The notes under the pieces: model-generated | What the model saw: only the letters and a program-made list of their open reading frames with translations | Databases searched by the model: none | Told to the model about the DNA's origin: nothing | Shown: positions 45,161 to 53,883 of the stretch, piece after piece | How the letters are laid out: every line of letters starts with the position of its first letter | Numbering within the stretch: the stretch's first letter is position 1 | DNA from: Paremcibacter congregatus | GTDB lineage: Bacteria > Pseudomonadota > Alphaproteobacteria > Sphingomonadales > Emcibacteraceae | Direction: 5' to 3' | DNA length: 64,000 bases | Assembly: GCF_006385135.1 (NCBI RefSeq) | Contig: NZ_CP041025.1 | Location: forward strand, 1,457,501 to 1,521,500 | Program-made: the position numbers and the translations under genes

Positions 45161-46171
45161 ATGACTGAATTCAAGCAACGTATCTTTTCTGGTGTTCAAC
45201 CATCCGGCAACCTGACCTTAGGGAATTATCTCGGGGCGATCCGTAACTGGGTTGGTTTGCAGAAAAATTATGAAAGCATTTTCTGTGTAGTCGATTTGCA
45301 TGCCATCACGGTCTGGCAGGACCCGGAGCAGCTTAGAAAAGCCACCCGTGAAGTGGCCGCCGGTATGATCGCCAGTGGTGTCGATCCAAAAGAATGTATC
45401 ATTTTTAACCAGAGCCAGGTTCCCGCTCATGCGGAATTGGCGTGGATTTTCAATTGTGTTGCGCGCCTGGGTTGGCTCAATCGCATGACTCAGTTCAAGG
45501 AAAAAGCCGGTAAAAACCGTGAGCGGGCCAGTTCCGGTTTGTATGTCTATCCGAACCTGATGGCGGCCGACATCATGATTTATAAGGCGACCCACGTGCC
45601 AGTCGGGGAAGACCAGAAACAGCATCTGGAGCTTGCCCGGGATATTGCGCAAAAATTCAACAATGACTATGGCGTTGATTTCTTTCCAATGGTCGAGCCC
45701 TTGATTTTAGGGGAAGCCAAGCGGGTGATGTCATTGCGGGACGGAAATTCCAAGATGAGCAAGTCGGATCCGTCCGATAACAGCCGCATCAATATGACCG
45801 ATGATCGCGATACGATTGCCAAGAAAATACGTAAGGCGAAAACAGACAGTGAGCCAATGGCGGAAACCCCGGACGGGCTCGAAGGTCGGGCGGAAGCCAA
45901 AAACCTGATCAGCATTTTTGCGGCCCTGAGTGATCGTTCTGTGGCCGATATCTGCACGGAATATGGCGGCCAGGGTTTTGCGCAGTTTAAAAGTGATCTG
46001 GCGGATTTGAGCGTTTCTGTTCTTGGGCCGATTACCGAAGAAATGAAACGGTTGTGCGATGAAAAAACTTATATAGATCAGGTTCTTAAGGAAGGGTCTG
46101 AAAAGGCACGTAAGATTTCCGATCCGATTTTGAAAGATGTTCACAAAATCGTGGGGTTCTTGCAATCATAA
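45161..46171 (+). CDS. trpS: Tryptophanyl-tRNA synthetase
   Basis: A 336-residue class I aminoacyl-tRNA synthetase. The HIGH-equivalent is [20 protein letters not shown] at the N-terminus and the KMSKS loop is [14 protein letters not shown] at about 200-213. It charges tRNA-Trp in the cytoplasm. An AAGGA lies before the ATG (TTTAAGGAATAAAAA). Length is the usual one for bacterial TrpRS. The gene could be transcribed with murJ or from its own promoter in the 84-bp gap. Confidence 0.97.
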   Translation: MTEFKQRIFSGVQPSGNLTLGNYLGAIRNWVGLQKNYESIFCVVDLHAITVWQDPEQLRKATREVAAGMIASGVDPKECIIFNQSQVPAHAELAWIFNCVARLGWLNRMTQFKEKAGKNRERASSGLYVYPNLMAADIMIYKATHVPVGEDQKQHLELARDIAQKFNNDYGVDFFPMVEPLILGEAKRVMSLRDGNSKMSKSDPSDNSRINMTDDRDTIAKKIRKAKTDSEPMAETPDGLEGRAEAKNLISIFAALSDRSVADICTEYGGQGFAQFKSDLADLSVSVLGPITEEMKRLCDEKTYIDQVLKEGSEKARKISDPILKDVHKIVGFLQS

Positions 46172-46233
46172 TGCTGCCGTATTATCTTAATACTATCTCT
46201 TGTGGAGAGGGGTTACATGGTGAGGTATAAAAC

Positions 46234-46884
46234 ATGACCAAGAAAATTGTACGATTACTGGTGCTGGTTGGTTTGGTGGGACTTGTGTCCGCCTGTAGCA
46301 ACACGTTTAAATCTGACGTATCCCGTTTTCATGAATTGCCACAGCCTGCTGGTGAAACTGTAGAAATCGTGCCTGCTGATCCGGCGAAGGCCGGTAGTCT
46401 GGAGTTTGCTTCTTACGCCAATATTGTCGGGTCGTATCTGGGGCAGCAGGGCTATAAACCGGCCAATGGTGGCAAGGCAGATCTTATTGTCGAACTGGAT
46501 TATTCGGTTGATGATGGAAAAGTTCTAAACAGATATCGTCCAAGCCGGTTTGCCTTTGGATATGGCTATTATCCCTATCATTACGGGTTTTATCATCATT
46601 ATTGGCATAGCCCATATTTTTATGACCCCTTCTGGGGAGCTTATGGCCCCTATGACCGGGCAAGAGACAGTTATGTCAGCTATACCCGTAAACTGGAATT
46701 GGTGATCCGGCCTAACAAAGAAGGTGCAAAGAATCTGTTTGAAGCAACCGTGGAAAGCAGGGGGCGCAGTAACAAGCTCCATAAACTTATGCCGCTTATG
46801 GTGCAGGCGCTGTTTACCAACTTCCCCGGACAAAGCGGTACGACGGACAAGATTGTCATCGAATTGGGCGACAAGGACTATTAA
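46234..46884 (+). CDS. DUF4136 lipoprotein
   Basis: A 216-residue predicted lipoprotein. The signal MTKKIVRLLVLVGLVGLVSAC gives lipobox VSAC with Cys21. The mature part has the DUF4136 features: an early FHELP segment, a strand/helix with SYLGQQGYKPANGGKADLIV, a tyrosine-, histidine- and proline-rich middle (YGYYPYHYGFYHHYWHSPYF), and a C-terminal amphipathic end LMPLMVQALFTNFPGQSG. The function is unknown, and members often lie in the outer membrane. It is followed by two strong hairpins. Confidence 0.88.
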   Translation: MTKKIVRLLVLVGLVGLVSACSNTFKSDVSRFHELPQPAGETVEIVPADPAKAGSLEFASYANIVGSYLGQQGYKPANGGKADLIVELDYSVDDGKVLNRYRPSRFAFGYGYYPYHYGFYHHYWHSPYFYDPFWGAYGPYDRARDSYVSYTRKLELVIRPNKEGAKNLFEATVESRGRSNKLHKLMPLMVQALFTNFPGQSGTTDKIVIELGDKDY

Positions 46885-46892
46885 GATCGGAT

Positions 46893-46918
46893 AGCCGACC
46901 CCCCAGGGGTGGTCGGCT
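46893..46918 (+). terminator. Hairpin after the DUF4136 gene, first of two
   Basis: Arms AGCCGACC and GGTCGGCT form a perfect 8-bp stem, with further C/G pairing inside. No uridine run follows, so it acts more likely as a 3'-end stabiliser or as part of a two-hairpin terminator. Confidence 0.55.
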
Positions 46919-46929
46919 GCATATAATCG

Positions 46930-46957
46930 TTTGTCGGCCTGTCACGAGGCCGACAAA
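46930..46957 (+). terminator. Hairpin after the DUF4136 gene, second of two
   Basis: Arms TTTGTCGGCCT and AGGCCGACAAA form a perfect 11-bp stem with a 6-nt loop, 11 bp downstream of the first hairpin. The sequence is unlike a classical U-tailed terminator. Because GTCGGC occurs in both hairpins, they could also pair with each other. Confidence 0.5.
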
Positions 46958-47011
46958 GGTTCAGCTCTAATCGTGATATAGCAAATCGGGATATAAAATT
47001 AAGGGGCAGGG

Positions 47012-47983
47012 ATGATGTGGACGAAAATCAAGCAGCTTTTTGGCTGGGTGAAAGACAGAATGAGCTGGAAAGTGGCGCGCCGGATTTCGTTGGGTGTCGT
47101 CCTTTTTGTCTTTTTTTATTATCTGATTGGTATGGTAGTTGTGGAAAATATCGACAACTCCAAAAATTTTGCTGCAGATAAGCTGAATGAAAATGCTCCG
47201 GGCAGCCATGCGGTTGCCATGTCGATCGCCATGGTCGACCGGGAAGTGAACACCCATGCCTGGATTTCCAATGATCCGTGGTTCAAACCGGGGGCGCTGC
47301 TTGATAACATGGCCAATTTCCAAAAGGGTATGGTTTCAGCCAATGCCATCTTCGCCATTGAGCTCAAGGATCAGTTAAGCCGAACTCGTGGGTCCAGTCA
47401 GGTCAATGTCGACTTGCAGGAAGTGGCCAGTGGCATGAATTATGCGCCGGATAAATGGTATTGGGACCCGACGGTTTCTATCTTCCTGTTTGTTGCACCG
47501 GCGGAAAAACAGTATAACAGCGCCCTGAGCCGTCTGAAAATTTACAATCAGAGTGTCGCCGCCGGCGAGGCGCCCTTTGAACGACGGGCAGACAATCTTT
47601 TGTCAACGCTTGACAAGATTTCGCTGGATCTGGGGTCGTCTTCCGACAGTATTTCCAAGAAAATAGACAATGGCATCGGTTGCGTACTTGATACCAAGGC
47701 CGATGATCTGTTCTATGATGTCAAAGGACGCAGTTATGCCTATTGGTTGCTGCTGAAGGGCTTGCGGATGGATTTTGCCAAGGTCATCAACGACAAGGAT
47801 ATCGTTCGCAGCTGGGACCAACTGGAAGAAAGTATGGCGGCGCTTATCGACCTTGATCCGATGATTGTCAGCAATTGTGCGGCCGACGGTTTCATGTTTC
47901 AAAATCATCTTTCAGCCCAGGGTTTCTATCTTTTACGGGCCAGAACTCAATTAAAAGAGATTACCAATATTCTGCTGAAGTAG
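47012..47983 (+). CDS. DUF2333 family membrane protein
   Basis: A 323-residue protein with one N-terminal membrane segment at about 29-47 (ISLGVVLFVFFYYLIGMVVV) and a large periplasmic region. The box SMVDREVNTHAWISNDPWFKPG-like stretch (MSIAMVDREVNTHAWISN, WFKPGALLDNMANFQKG) and RTRGSSQVNVDLQEV are typical of DUF2333, a family without a known function. Tyr/Trp-rich YAPDKWYWDPTV follows. AGGGGCAGGG precedes the ATG; a second ATG is next to it. Its own transcription unit is likely, after the two hairpins upstream and 86 bp before a universal stress protein gene. Confidence 0.88.
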   Translation: MMWTKIKQLFGWVKDRMSWKVARRISLGVVLFVFFYYLIGMVVVENIDNSKNFAADKLNENAPGSHAVAMSIAMVDREVNTHAWISNDPWFKPGALLDNMANFQKGMVSANAIFAIELKDQLSRTRGSSQVNVDLQEVASGMNYAPDKWYWDPTVSIFLFVAPAEKQYNSALSRLKIYNQSVAAGEAPFERRADNLLSTLDKISLDLGSSSDSISKKIDNGIGCVLDTKADDLFYDVKGRSYAYWLLLKGLRMDFAKVINDKDIVRSWDQLEESMAALIDLDPMIVSNCAADGFMFQNHLSAQGFYLLRARTQLKEITNILLK

Positions 47984-48069
47984 ATAAGGGACTTAAATAA
48001 ATCTTGCCAAACTTCTGTATTGAGTAGCATACTATTCAAAATACTGGAGCCAAAACAGGATAGGGGTTA

Positions 48070-48546
48070 ATGATGTCCGCTATGGAAAAAAAGTGGAAAT
48101 TTCTGGTAATCGCCGATGATACACCGGAATTTAAAAAAGTACTCCGCCTGGCCAGCCTGCGGGCCGCCAAGGTAAATGGTTCTATGGTTATGCTGCGGAT
48201 CATCCAACCCAGCGAGTTCCAGCACTGGATGTCCGTGCGGGAAATCATGGAAGAAGAAGCCATGCAGGAAGCTGAGGAAATGATGAACGAATTTGCCCGT
48301 GAGGTGAAAGAAATTTCCGGGCTGGATTGTGAGAAGGTCATTCGCAAAGGGGAGCCGGGTGACGTGATTACCCAGTATATAGAGGAAGATCAGGAAATTC
48401 ATATGCTGGTTCTCGGGGCCAATGTGGATGGTGATCCGGGGCCGTTGGTCAAGGCTTTCCGCGAAGAGTTGCTGAATGTTCTTCATATGCCGGTTCTTGT
48501 CGTGCCGGGCAATATGACCGATGAAGACATTGACCACTTTGTTTAA
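48070..48546 (+). CDS. Universal stress protein family
   Basis: A 158-residue cytoplasmic protein with the Usp alpha/beta fold: KWKFLVIADDTPEFKKVLR as strand one and helix one, then VNGSMVMLRIIQP. Near the C-terminus are a degraded nucleotide loop around MLVLGANVDGDPGPLVKA and LLNVLHMPVLVVPG. The classical G-2x-G-9x-G(S/T) ATP motif is only partly kept, so nucleotide binding is uncertain. A possible promoter (TTGCCA, 18 bp, CATACT) lies at 48004-48033. Such proteins respond to growth arrest or envelope and oxidative stress; the specific role is unknown. Confidence 0.9.
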   Translation: MMSAMEKKWKFLVIADDTPEFKKVLRLASLRAAKVNGSMVMLRIIQPSEFQHWMSVREIMEEEAMQEAEEMMNEFAREVKEISGLDCEKVIRKGEPGDVITQYIEEDQEIHMLVLGANVDGDPGPLVKAFREELLNVLHMPVLVVPGNMTDEDIDHFV

Positions 48547-48656
48547 TTGACCATCACCCAGGTTATTATCTGATCTATAATAAGACCAATTTACTCTTGA
48601 TTTTTCGGAGTACAATTGCCATATCTGCCTCACAGCAGTAGCAATAGGAAAAAGAC

Positions 48657-49211
48657 ATGTTTATTCAGACCGAAGTGACCCCAAACCCCGCCACGTTGAA
48701 ATTCGTTCCCGGTGAGCCGGTGATGGCCCGTGGCACAGCTTTTTTCGAAAGTGTGGAAGAAGCCGCGAACTCTCCTCTGGGGCAACGGCTTTTTGCGATC
48801 GAAGGCGTATCAAACATCTTTTTTGGCTCTGATTTTGTTGCAGTAACACTGGAAGGTCAGGACTGGGATGATAAGAAGACCGACGTTCTGGGAGCGATTA
48901 TGGAGCATTATACCTCCGGAGAGCCGGTCGTGGCCGAAGAGACGGCAGCAGCGCCAGTAGCCGCGGAAGAAGATGGTGAACATGCTGAAATTATTGCCCA
49001 GATCAAGGAACTTCTGGAAGCCCGCGTGCGGCCGGCAGTTGCCCGTGACGGCGGTGATATCACCTTCCATTCTTTCGAAGAAGGTGTGGTGTATCTGCGC
49101 ATGCAGGGCGCCTGTTCCGGGTGCCCAAGTTCAACAGCAACCCTGCAATACGGGGTGCAGAATCTGTTGAAACATTATATTCCTGAAATCGAAAGCGTTC
49201 AGGCGATCTAA
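48657..49211 (+). CDS. NifU-like Fe-S cluster scaffold/carrier (Nfu type)
   Basis: A 184-residue Nfu protein. The N-terminal Nfu_N domain starts MFIQTEVTPNPATLKFVPGE. The C-terminal NifU domain starts at about 111 (IIAQIKELLEARVRPAVARD) and carries the cluster ligands Cys153 and Cys156 in GACSGCPSST. It can hold a 4Fe-4S cluster between two monomers and pass it to client enzymes such as lipoyl synthase or MiaB. An alanine/glutamate-rich linker joins the domains. It is convergent with the deacetylase gene, with only 19 bp between the stops. Confidence 0.95.
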   Translation: MFIQTEVTPNPATLKFVPGEPVMARGTAFFESVEEAANSPLGQRLFAIEGVSNIFFGSDFVAVTLEGQDWDDKKTDVLGAIMEHYTSGEPVVAEETAAAPVAAEEDGEHAEIIAQIKELLEARVRPAVARDGGDITFHSFEEGVVYLRMQGACSGCPSSTATLQYGVQNLLKHYIPEIESVQAI

Positions 49212-49230
49212 ACGCCTGACTGTCTTCGGT

Positions 49231-50310
49231 CTATTTGACAAAATAGGGCAACCCGAACCAGTACCAGCGCCGGTCTGGTCCGGGTAATGTGCAATTGATG
49301 CGGTTGCGGCCTTGCGGGAACGGCTTGTCAAACCGGATTTCGACCCGGTTGTTGCCGACAAGGCTGAGATCTGCGGCCTTTCCCAGATGTGAGGGGTAGC
49401 AGCTCATGGCGGTCAGGCCCCGGATGTTCTTGTCGACGGTAAAGCCGATGGCGGGCGGATTGGTCGTTATCTCGGCCGAGATTGGGAGAATATCATAGGC
49501 GGGCAGGGCGCGGGCATTGACAATCAATCTGAAGCGATCCATCCCGGCATATTTTTCATTCAGGGCGAAGCGCGGCAGGCTGAAAAGGTCATTATTACTG
49601 CTGGCGGCGCTCGAATACTGGCCGAAGGCGGCTGAAATATTACGTTTGCGTAGAATATTCTGCAACGCGGGACTGAATTCACCAAAGGGATAGGCAAAAA
49701 TATCGGGAATACTGCCGAGCTCTTTCCGATAACTTTCATCGGCTGCGGCGATGTCCTGCGCGGCCGCGGCAGGGGTCATATAGATTAAATGGTCATGGCT
49801 GTGGGCATGATGACCAATGGTGACCAGAGGATCATTGGCTAAAGTACGAATTTGATCCCAGGTCATGTATCCGGGGATTGCCTGATTGACCGGTTCGCTG
49901 GAGACAAACAGTGTGAAGGGAATACCGGCCTTTTTCAGGCGCGGCCAGGCATTCTCCAATATGGACTGATAAGCATCATCTATGGTGATGGCAATGGTGC
50001 GCGGGGGAAGTTTTGTTTTGTTTTTGAAGGCCGTAACAATGGTTTGTAAAGGCACGATATTATATTTTTCCTGGCTCAATTCGGCGATATGGGCATCAAA
50101 TTGCTCAAGGGTGATGTTGGTCGTGGGGAACTGGGTCTCGCCAAAGCGATGATACATCAGAATGATGGCGGAATCTTCCTGTGTCGCGGTTTGCCCCTGC
50201 TGTGCACGGGTGTTTTGGGACAGGGCGACGCCCATCAGGGTCAGCAGGATGCAGAACCCCGCGAGCAGGAGTGATTTACGAAGAGAGGTCTGTAGAAAAC
50301 GCTTGGTCAT
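49231..50310 (-). CDS. Polysaccharide deacetylase (CE4 NodB-type), exported
   Basis: A 359-residue protein with an N-terminal membrane/signal segment at about 12-31 and probable periplasmic location. The NodB domain begins AIILMYHRFG and has the metal-binding motifs ITIDDAY (Asp111, Asp112) and GHHAHSHDHL (His168, His172). These are the usual CE4 ligands for a divalent metal, so the enzyme should be active. It would remove acetyl groups from N-acetylhexosamine in peptidoglycan or an exopolysaccharide. A C-terminal module of about 100 residues (IRGLTAMSCYPSHLGKAADL) is extra and could bind carbohydrate. It is divergent from the reductase gene at 50523. Confidence 0.9.
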   Translation of the reverse strand: MTKRFLQTSLRKSLLLAGFCILLTLMGVALSQNTRAQQGQTATQEDSAIILMYHRFGETQFPTTNITLEQFDAHIAELSQEKYNIVPLQTIVTAFKNKTKLPPRTIAITIDDAYQSILENAWPRLKKAGIPFTLFVSSEPVNQAIPGYMTWDQIRTLANDPLVTIGHHAHSHDHLIYMTPAAAAQDIAAADESYRKELGSIPDIFAYPFGEFSPALQNILRKRNISAAFGQYSSAASSNNDLFSLPRFALNEKYAGMDRFRLIVNARALPAYDILPISAEITTNPPAIGFTVDKNIRGLTAMSCYPSHLGKAADLSLVGNNRVEIRFDKPFPQGRNRINCTLPGPDRRWYWFGLPYFVK

Positions 50311-50522
50311 AATTCTGCCTGATTATTTGGAAATTCTGTCCATTCCTGATTAACGATAACTATAACAGGATAATTCTAAAAGAAAATCTTCTTTGTTCGG
50401 GACGATTATGGTTTGGAATTATGCTAGGATGTGGGATATAGGAACCTGTATGAAGGCGGAAGACTGGATTTTTCCGGACGGGTTTAAAGTAAAAGTATGC
50501 ATTGAAAAGACGAGGACCATTC

Positions 50523-51119
50523 ATGACGCAAGAGATATTATCCGACAATGACCTCGATTTGATTTTCCGGGAGGCCCGGTCTTTCAAAGGCTGGCGCGAT
50601 GTTCCTGTATCGGAAATTACCATTCGGGCCATGTATGACCTGTTGCGCTGGGGACCGACATCATTCAACTGTTCCCCCGCTCGTTTCAAAATTCTGCGCA
50701 GTGAAGACGCCAAGAAAAAACTGGCCGATTGCGCCAGCCGAGGCAATAAAAATCAAATTCTGACGGCCCCCTTCACAGTCATTGTGGGTATGGATATGAA
50801 ATTTTATGATACGTTGCCAGATTTGTTCAAAGGTTATAACAAGGCCCGGGATCTTTATGTTGGTAATGCCGATTTGACAGAAGAAACAGCGTTGCGCAAC
50901 AGCAGCCTGCAAGGCGCCTATATGATCATTGCCGCCAGGGCTCTGGGGCTTGATTGTTGCCCGATGTCAGGATTTGATGGCCCGGCGGTGAATAAAGCTT
51001 TCTTTGATGGCACGGATGAGCAGGTGAATTTCATCTGCAGTATGGGATATGGCAACAAGGACAGCCTCCCGGCCCGTGACCGCCGGTTGTCTTTTGACGA
51101 GGCCTGTGAAATCCTGTGA
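50523..51119 (+). CDS. Malonic semialdehyde reductase (RutE/HadB-like nitroreductase fold)
   Basis: A 198-residue flavoprotein of the RutE type. GAGG lies seven bases before ATG 50523; a longer frame from 50502 is less likely. Family stretches: LIFREARSFKGWRDVPVSEI, LLRWGPTSFNCSPARFKIL, then GLDCCPMSGFDGPAVNKAFF. RutE reduces malonic semialdehyde to 3-hydroxypropionate in uracil degradation using FMN and NAD(P)H. No other rut gene is here, so it may be a general detoxifying reductase. Its stop overlaps the tsaB start (GTGA), suggesting co-expression with tsaB-rimI. Confidence 0.88.
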   Translation: MTQEILSDNDLDLIFREARSFKGWRDVPVSEITIRAMYDLLRWGPTSFNCSPARFKILRSEDAKKKLADCASRGNKNQILTAPFTVIVGMDMKFYDTLPDLFKGYNKARDLYVGNADLTEETALRNSSLQGAYMIIAARALGLDCCPMSGFDGPAVNKAFFDGTDEQVNFICSMGYGNKDSLPARDRRLSFDEACEIL

Positions 51120-51829
51120 TTATTCTTGCTCTTGATTCGGCGCTGTCCTCCTGCTCTGCTGCGGTGATTAAAGACGGCGTTCTGCTTTCCGGTGTGTTTG
51201 AAGACCGATTGCGTGGGCAGGCGGAACGGTTGCTGCCCTTGTGTCAGCAGGTCTGCACGGCGGCCGGTGTGACATTTGACCAGTTGGATGCGATTGCGGT
51301 TACCCGCGGGCCGGGAACGTTCACCGGTGTTCGTATTGGTCTTGCCGCCGCCAAGGGGCTGGCGCTGGCTTTGAAGGTGCCTTTGATCGGGATTACCACG
51401 TTGGAAGTCGTGGCGCATCAGGCGGCAAATGCTCTGGAACCGTCCTTTGCCGGGCAGGTCGCGGTGGCCCATGACGCCCGGCGGGGCGAGGTTTACTATC
51501 AGAGTTTTGCTGTCGCCAATGGGGCGCTGTCGGCTGTATCGGCGCCGATGGCGGTGCCGCTTAATGTCGTGGCGGACCATGTTAACGACAACATCAAGGT
51601 TATTGCGGGCACCGGCGCGGGGCTTTTGCGGGATCATCTGCCCGAGAAAGTCCTCAGTGGTCTGCTGTTCCCGGACGTGCAGCAGCAGCCAACGGCGGCG
51701 ATGATTGGCCATATGGCGGTGGGGCGGTTTTCCAAGGCAGGTTCTTCTGATACTGTTACCCCTTTGTATCTGCGGGCTCCGGACGCCATTGCGGCGACGC
51801 CCATTACTTATCCTTTTCAAAACCAGTGA
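51116..51829 (+). CDS. tsaB: tRNA threonylcarbamoyladenosine synthesis protein TsaB
   Basis: A 237-residue TsaB with a GTG start inside the preceding stop. The N-terminus IILALDSALSSCSAAVIKDG and the box VTRGPGTFTGVRIGLAAAKG are characteristic of the ASKHA-fold TsaB/TsaD family. TsaB is the scaffold partner of TsaD and TsaE in making t6A37 of tRNAs that read ANN codons. It overlaps rimI by 4 bp (GTGA). The tsaB-rimI pair is a widely conserved arrangement. Confidence 0.95.
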   Translation: MIILALDSALSSCSAAVIKDGVLLSGVFEDRLRGQAERLLPLCQQVCTAAGVTFDQLDAIAVTRGPGTFTGVRIGLAAAKGLALALKVPLIGITTLEVVAHQAANALEPSFAGQVAVAHDARRGEVYYQSFAVANGALSAVSAPMAVPLNVVADHVNDNIKVIAGTGAGLLRDHLPEKVLSGLLFPDVQQQPTAAMIGHMAVGRFSKAGSSDTVTPLYLRAPDAIAATPITYPFQNQ

Positions 51830-52302
51830 GCTTCCGGTTAATGCAGGATGATTTTACCATATTGGGGCCTGAAGGAGCGCCGCTACTGGCGGAGTTGCAT
51901 CAGCTTTGCTTTGCAGGGGCGATCGAGCAGGCCTGGACAGTGGAGGCTGTCGCCGCATTGTTATGCAGCCCCGGTACGGGGTCTCTTGTGGTCATGGAAG
52001 AAGGGCAGCCATTGGGGTTTGTTCTTTATCGTCAAGTGGCCGGTGAGGCGGAAATTCAGACATTTTGTGTTGCGCCGGAGGCGCGTCGATGCGGGGTGGG
52101 CCGGCGGCTGATCAACGGTTTCTTTACCTTGATGAGAGAGGCCGGGGTTGAGGAGGTGTTTCTGGAAGTGCGGGAGGGCAATCAACCCGCGATCGGACTC
52201 TATACGATGTGTGGTTTTGATACTGTCGGGCGCCGTAAAGATTATTACGGCGGTAAAGGGCAGATCAGGTATGACGCATTGGTTATGAAAGTTCGTGTTT
52301 AG
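51826..52302 (+). CDS. rimI: Ribosomal-protein-alanine N-acetyltransferase RimI
   Basis: A 158-residue GNAT protein overlapping the tsaB stop by 4 bp (GTG start; ATG 51841 is also possible). The acetyl-CoA loop is PEARRCGVGRRLINGFF, and VFLEVREGNQPAIGLYTMCGF is the classic RimI C-terminal box. In E. coli the enzyme acetylates the N-terminus of ribosomal protein S18. The tsaB-rimI-fur order is typical for alphaproteobacteria. It ends about 97 bp before fur, which has its own promoter. Confidence 0.92.
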   Translation: MSFRLMQDDFTILGPEGAPLLAELHQLCFAGAIEQAWTVEAVAALLCSPGTGSLVVMEEGQPLGFVLYRQVAGEAEIQTFCVAPEARRCGVGRRLINGFFTLMREAGVEEVFLEVREGNQPAIGLYTMCGFDTVGRRKDYYGGKGQIRYDALVMKVRV

Positions 52303-52333
52303 GCTTTTACGACGCCGGATCAGGGGAAAATAT

Positions 52334-52362
52334 TTGGCATTAAAAAAGATAGCGTGTATAGT
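52334..52362 (+). promoter_or_regulatory. Promoter of fur
   Basis: TTGGCA (52334-52339), a 17-bp spacer and TATAGT (52357-52362) match the sigma-70 pattern well. Transcription would start near 52369, about 30 bp before the fur ATG. Confidence 0.6.
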
Positions 52363-52398
52363 CGGGGCAAATAAAATCTAAAAGCAGGGTAGCATATT

Positions 52399-52818
52399 AT
52401 GGTTTCAAAAATCGAAAGATTATGTATCGAAAAAGGCATGCGGATGACCGACCAGAGACGGGTTATTGCCAAAGTGCTGTCTGATGCATCCGATCACCCT
52501 GATGTGGAAGAGGTCTATCGTCGTTCGACCGATATTGACGAGAGGATCAGCATTGCCACGGTGTATCGTACTGTTCGGTTGTTTGAAGAGGCGGGGATTT
52601 TGGAACGCCATGATTTTCGTGTGGAAAGCGGTGAGAACCGCGCCCGGTTTGAACTGGTTTCTGAAGAACATCATGATCATCTTATTGATGTGGAAACCGG
52701 TGATGTCGTGGAATTTCATGACCCTGATATTGAAGAGCTGCAACAGAAAATTGCTGACAAATACGGTTATAGGCTGGTTGACCATCGTATGGAATTATAC
52801 GGCGTTAAGGTCAAGTGA
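52399..52818 (+). CDS. fur: Fur-family metal regulator (Fur/Mur type)
   Basis: A 139-residue Fur-family protein. The winged helix spans about 10-85 with ATVYRTVRLFEEAGILERHD as the recognition region. The metal-sensing part has RFELVSEEHHDHLIDVETGDVVEFHDPDIEEL, broken here only for description; its HHDHL is the regulatory metal site. The structural CxxC zinc site of E. coli Fur is absent, as is usual in alphaproteobacterial Fur/Mur, some of which sense manganese. Whether iron or manganese is sensed cannot be told. It has its own promoter and is upstream of plsC. Confidence 0.93.
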   Translation: MVSKIERLCIEKGMRMTDQRRVIAKVLSDASDHPDVEEVYRRSTDIDERISIATVYRTVRLFEEAGILERHDFRVESGENRARFELVSEEHHDHLIDVETGDVVEFHDPDIEELQQKIADKYGYRLVDHRMELYGVKVK

Positions 52819-52894
52819 TGACGCGGTTAAGATCATAATAGCCAAATCATGACATTGTTATGTGTTATAGATCCCTGTAAGCCTTGGATAAGGC

Positions 52895-53734
52895 ATGCAG
52901 GGTTTTATACTTAAGGTCAGGACTTCAGAAAAAAATATGCGCGAATATTATCGAATTGCCAAAGCACTTTTCTATTTTGCCGTCTTGTTGCCGCCGACGA
53001 TTATATCGAAACGCCTAAAGCTTCCGGGATATAAATTCTGGCCGCATCTGGTGCATCGCTCCATTTGTGACGCCCTGAATATCAAGGTGACGAAATTTGG
53101 TGAACCTCTGGAAGGCCCGCCAACATTGTATGTTTGTAATCATGTGTCCTGGATTGATATCATCGTATTGGGGCATGTGATCAAGGGCTGTTTTATCGCC
53201 AAGAAAGACATGATTGACTGGCCGGTGCTGGGGTATCTTTCCTCGTTGCAGCGCACGATTTTTATTGATCGGGAAAAACGCAGTGATGTGGTGGCCCAGC
53301 GGCAGGAAATGCAGGATCGCATCCATGGCGGGGACAACCTGATCCTGTTTCCCGAAGGTACAACATCTGACGGCGGCAGTGTTCTGCCGTTTAAAAGTTC
53401 CCTTTTCGGGGTTACGGAAAAAGCCATGCATCTGGAACAGGACGCGCAAGGCCGCACCCCTGAACTGATGGTGCAACCGGTGACGTTGGTTTATAAAAAA
53501 ATCAACAATATGCCGACGCTACGGTCCACGCGGCCCTCTGTGGCTTGGTATGCGGATATTGAAATGGGCCCTCATTTGAAGGGGGTATTGAATTTACTTA
53601 AAGTAGATGTTGAAGTTCATTTTCATGAACCCGTGTCCCGTAATATTTTTAAAACCCGCAAAGAACTGTCGGCTTATTGTCATCGCACAATCGAAAACGG
53701 TCTGCTGGAAAGCCTGCGCGGCAAACGCGATTAA
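52895..53734 (+). CDS. 1-acyl-glycerol-3-phosphate acyltransferase family (PlsC/OlsA-like)
   Basis: A 279-residue membrane-associated acyltransferase. The catalytic NHxxxxD motif is NHVSWIDI and the glycerol-phosphate-binding motif is FPEGTTSDGGSVLPFKSSLF. An N-terminal hydrophobic segment (AKALFYFAVLLPPTIISKRL) anchors it. It makes phosphatidic acid, or as an OlsA homologue acylates lyso-ornithine lipid made by OlsB, which is encoded at 33972-34808. I cannot separate these roles by sequence alone. ATG 52937 is a good alternative start, as the first 14 residues look atypical. The position between fur and miaB is conserved in alphaproteobacteria. Confidence 0.9.
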   Translation: MQGFILKVRTSEKNMREYYRIAKALFYFAVLLPPTIISKRLKLPGYKFWPHLVHRSICDALNIKVTKFGEPLEGPPTLYVCNHVSWIDIIVLGHVIKGCFIAKKDMIDWPVLGYLSSLQRTIFIDREKRSDVVAQRQEMQDRIHGGDNLILFPEGTTSDGGSVLPFKSSLFGVTEKAMHLEQDAQGRTPELMVQPVTLVYKKINNMPTLRSTRPSVAWYADIEMGPHLKGVLNLLKVDVEVHFHEPVSRNIFKTRKELSAYCHRTIENGLLESLRGKRD

Positions 53735-53883
53735 GGCCGGAAACAAAGGGAAACGCTCCGGTTGTCTTGACTTTTGTTGACTCCCGACCCAACAGTGATA
53801 AAGTGCGCCGATATTCTGCCCGGCAGGCGTATTCTATGCTATTCTGGACGGCAGACGGTTAACATGAGAATGCAGGAACAATT

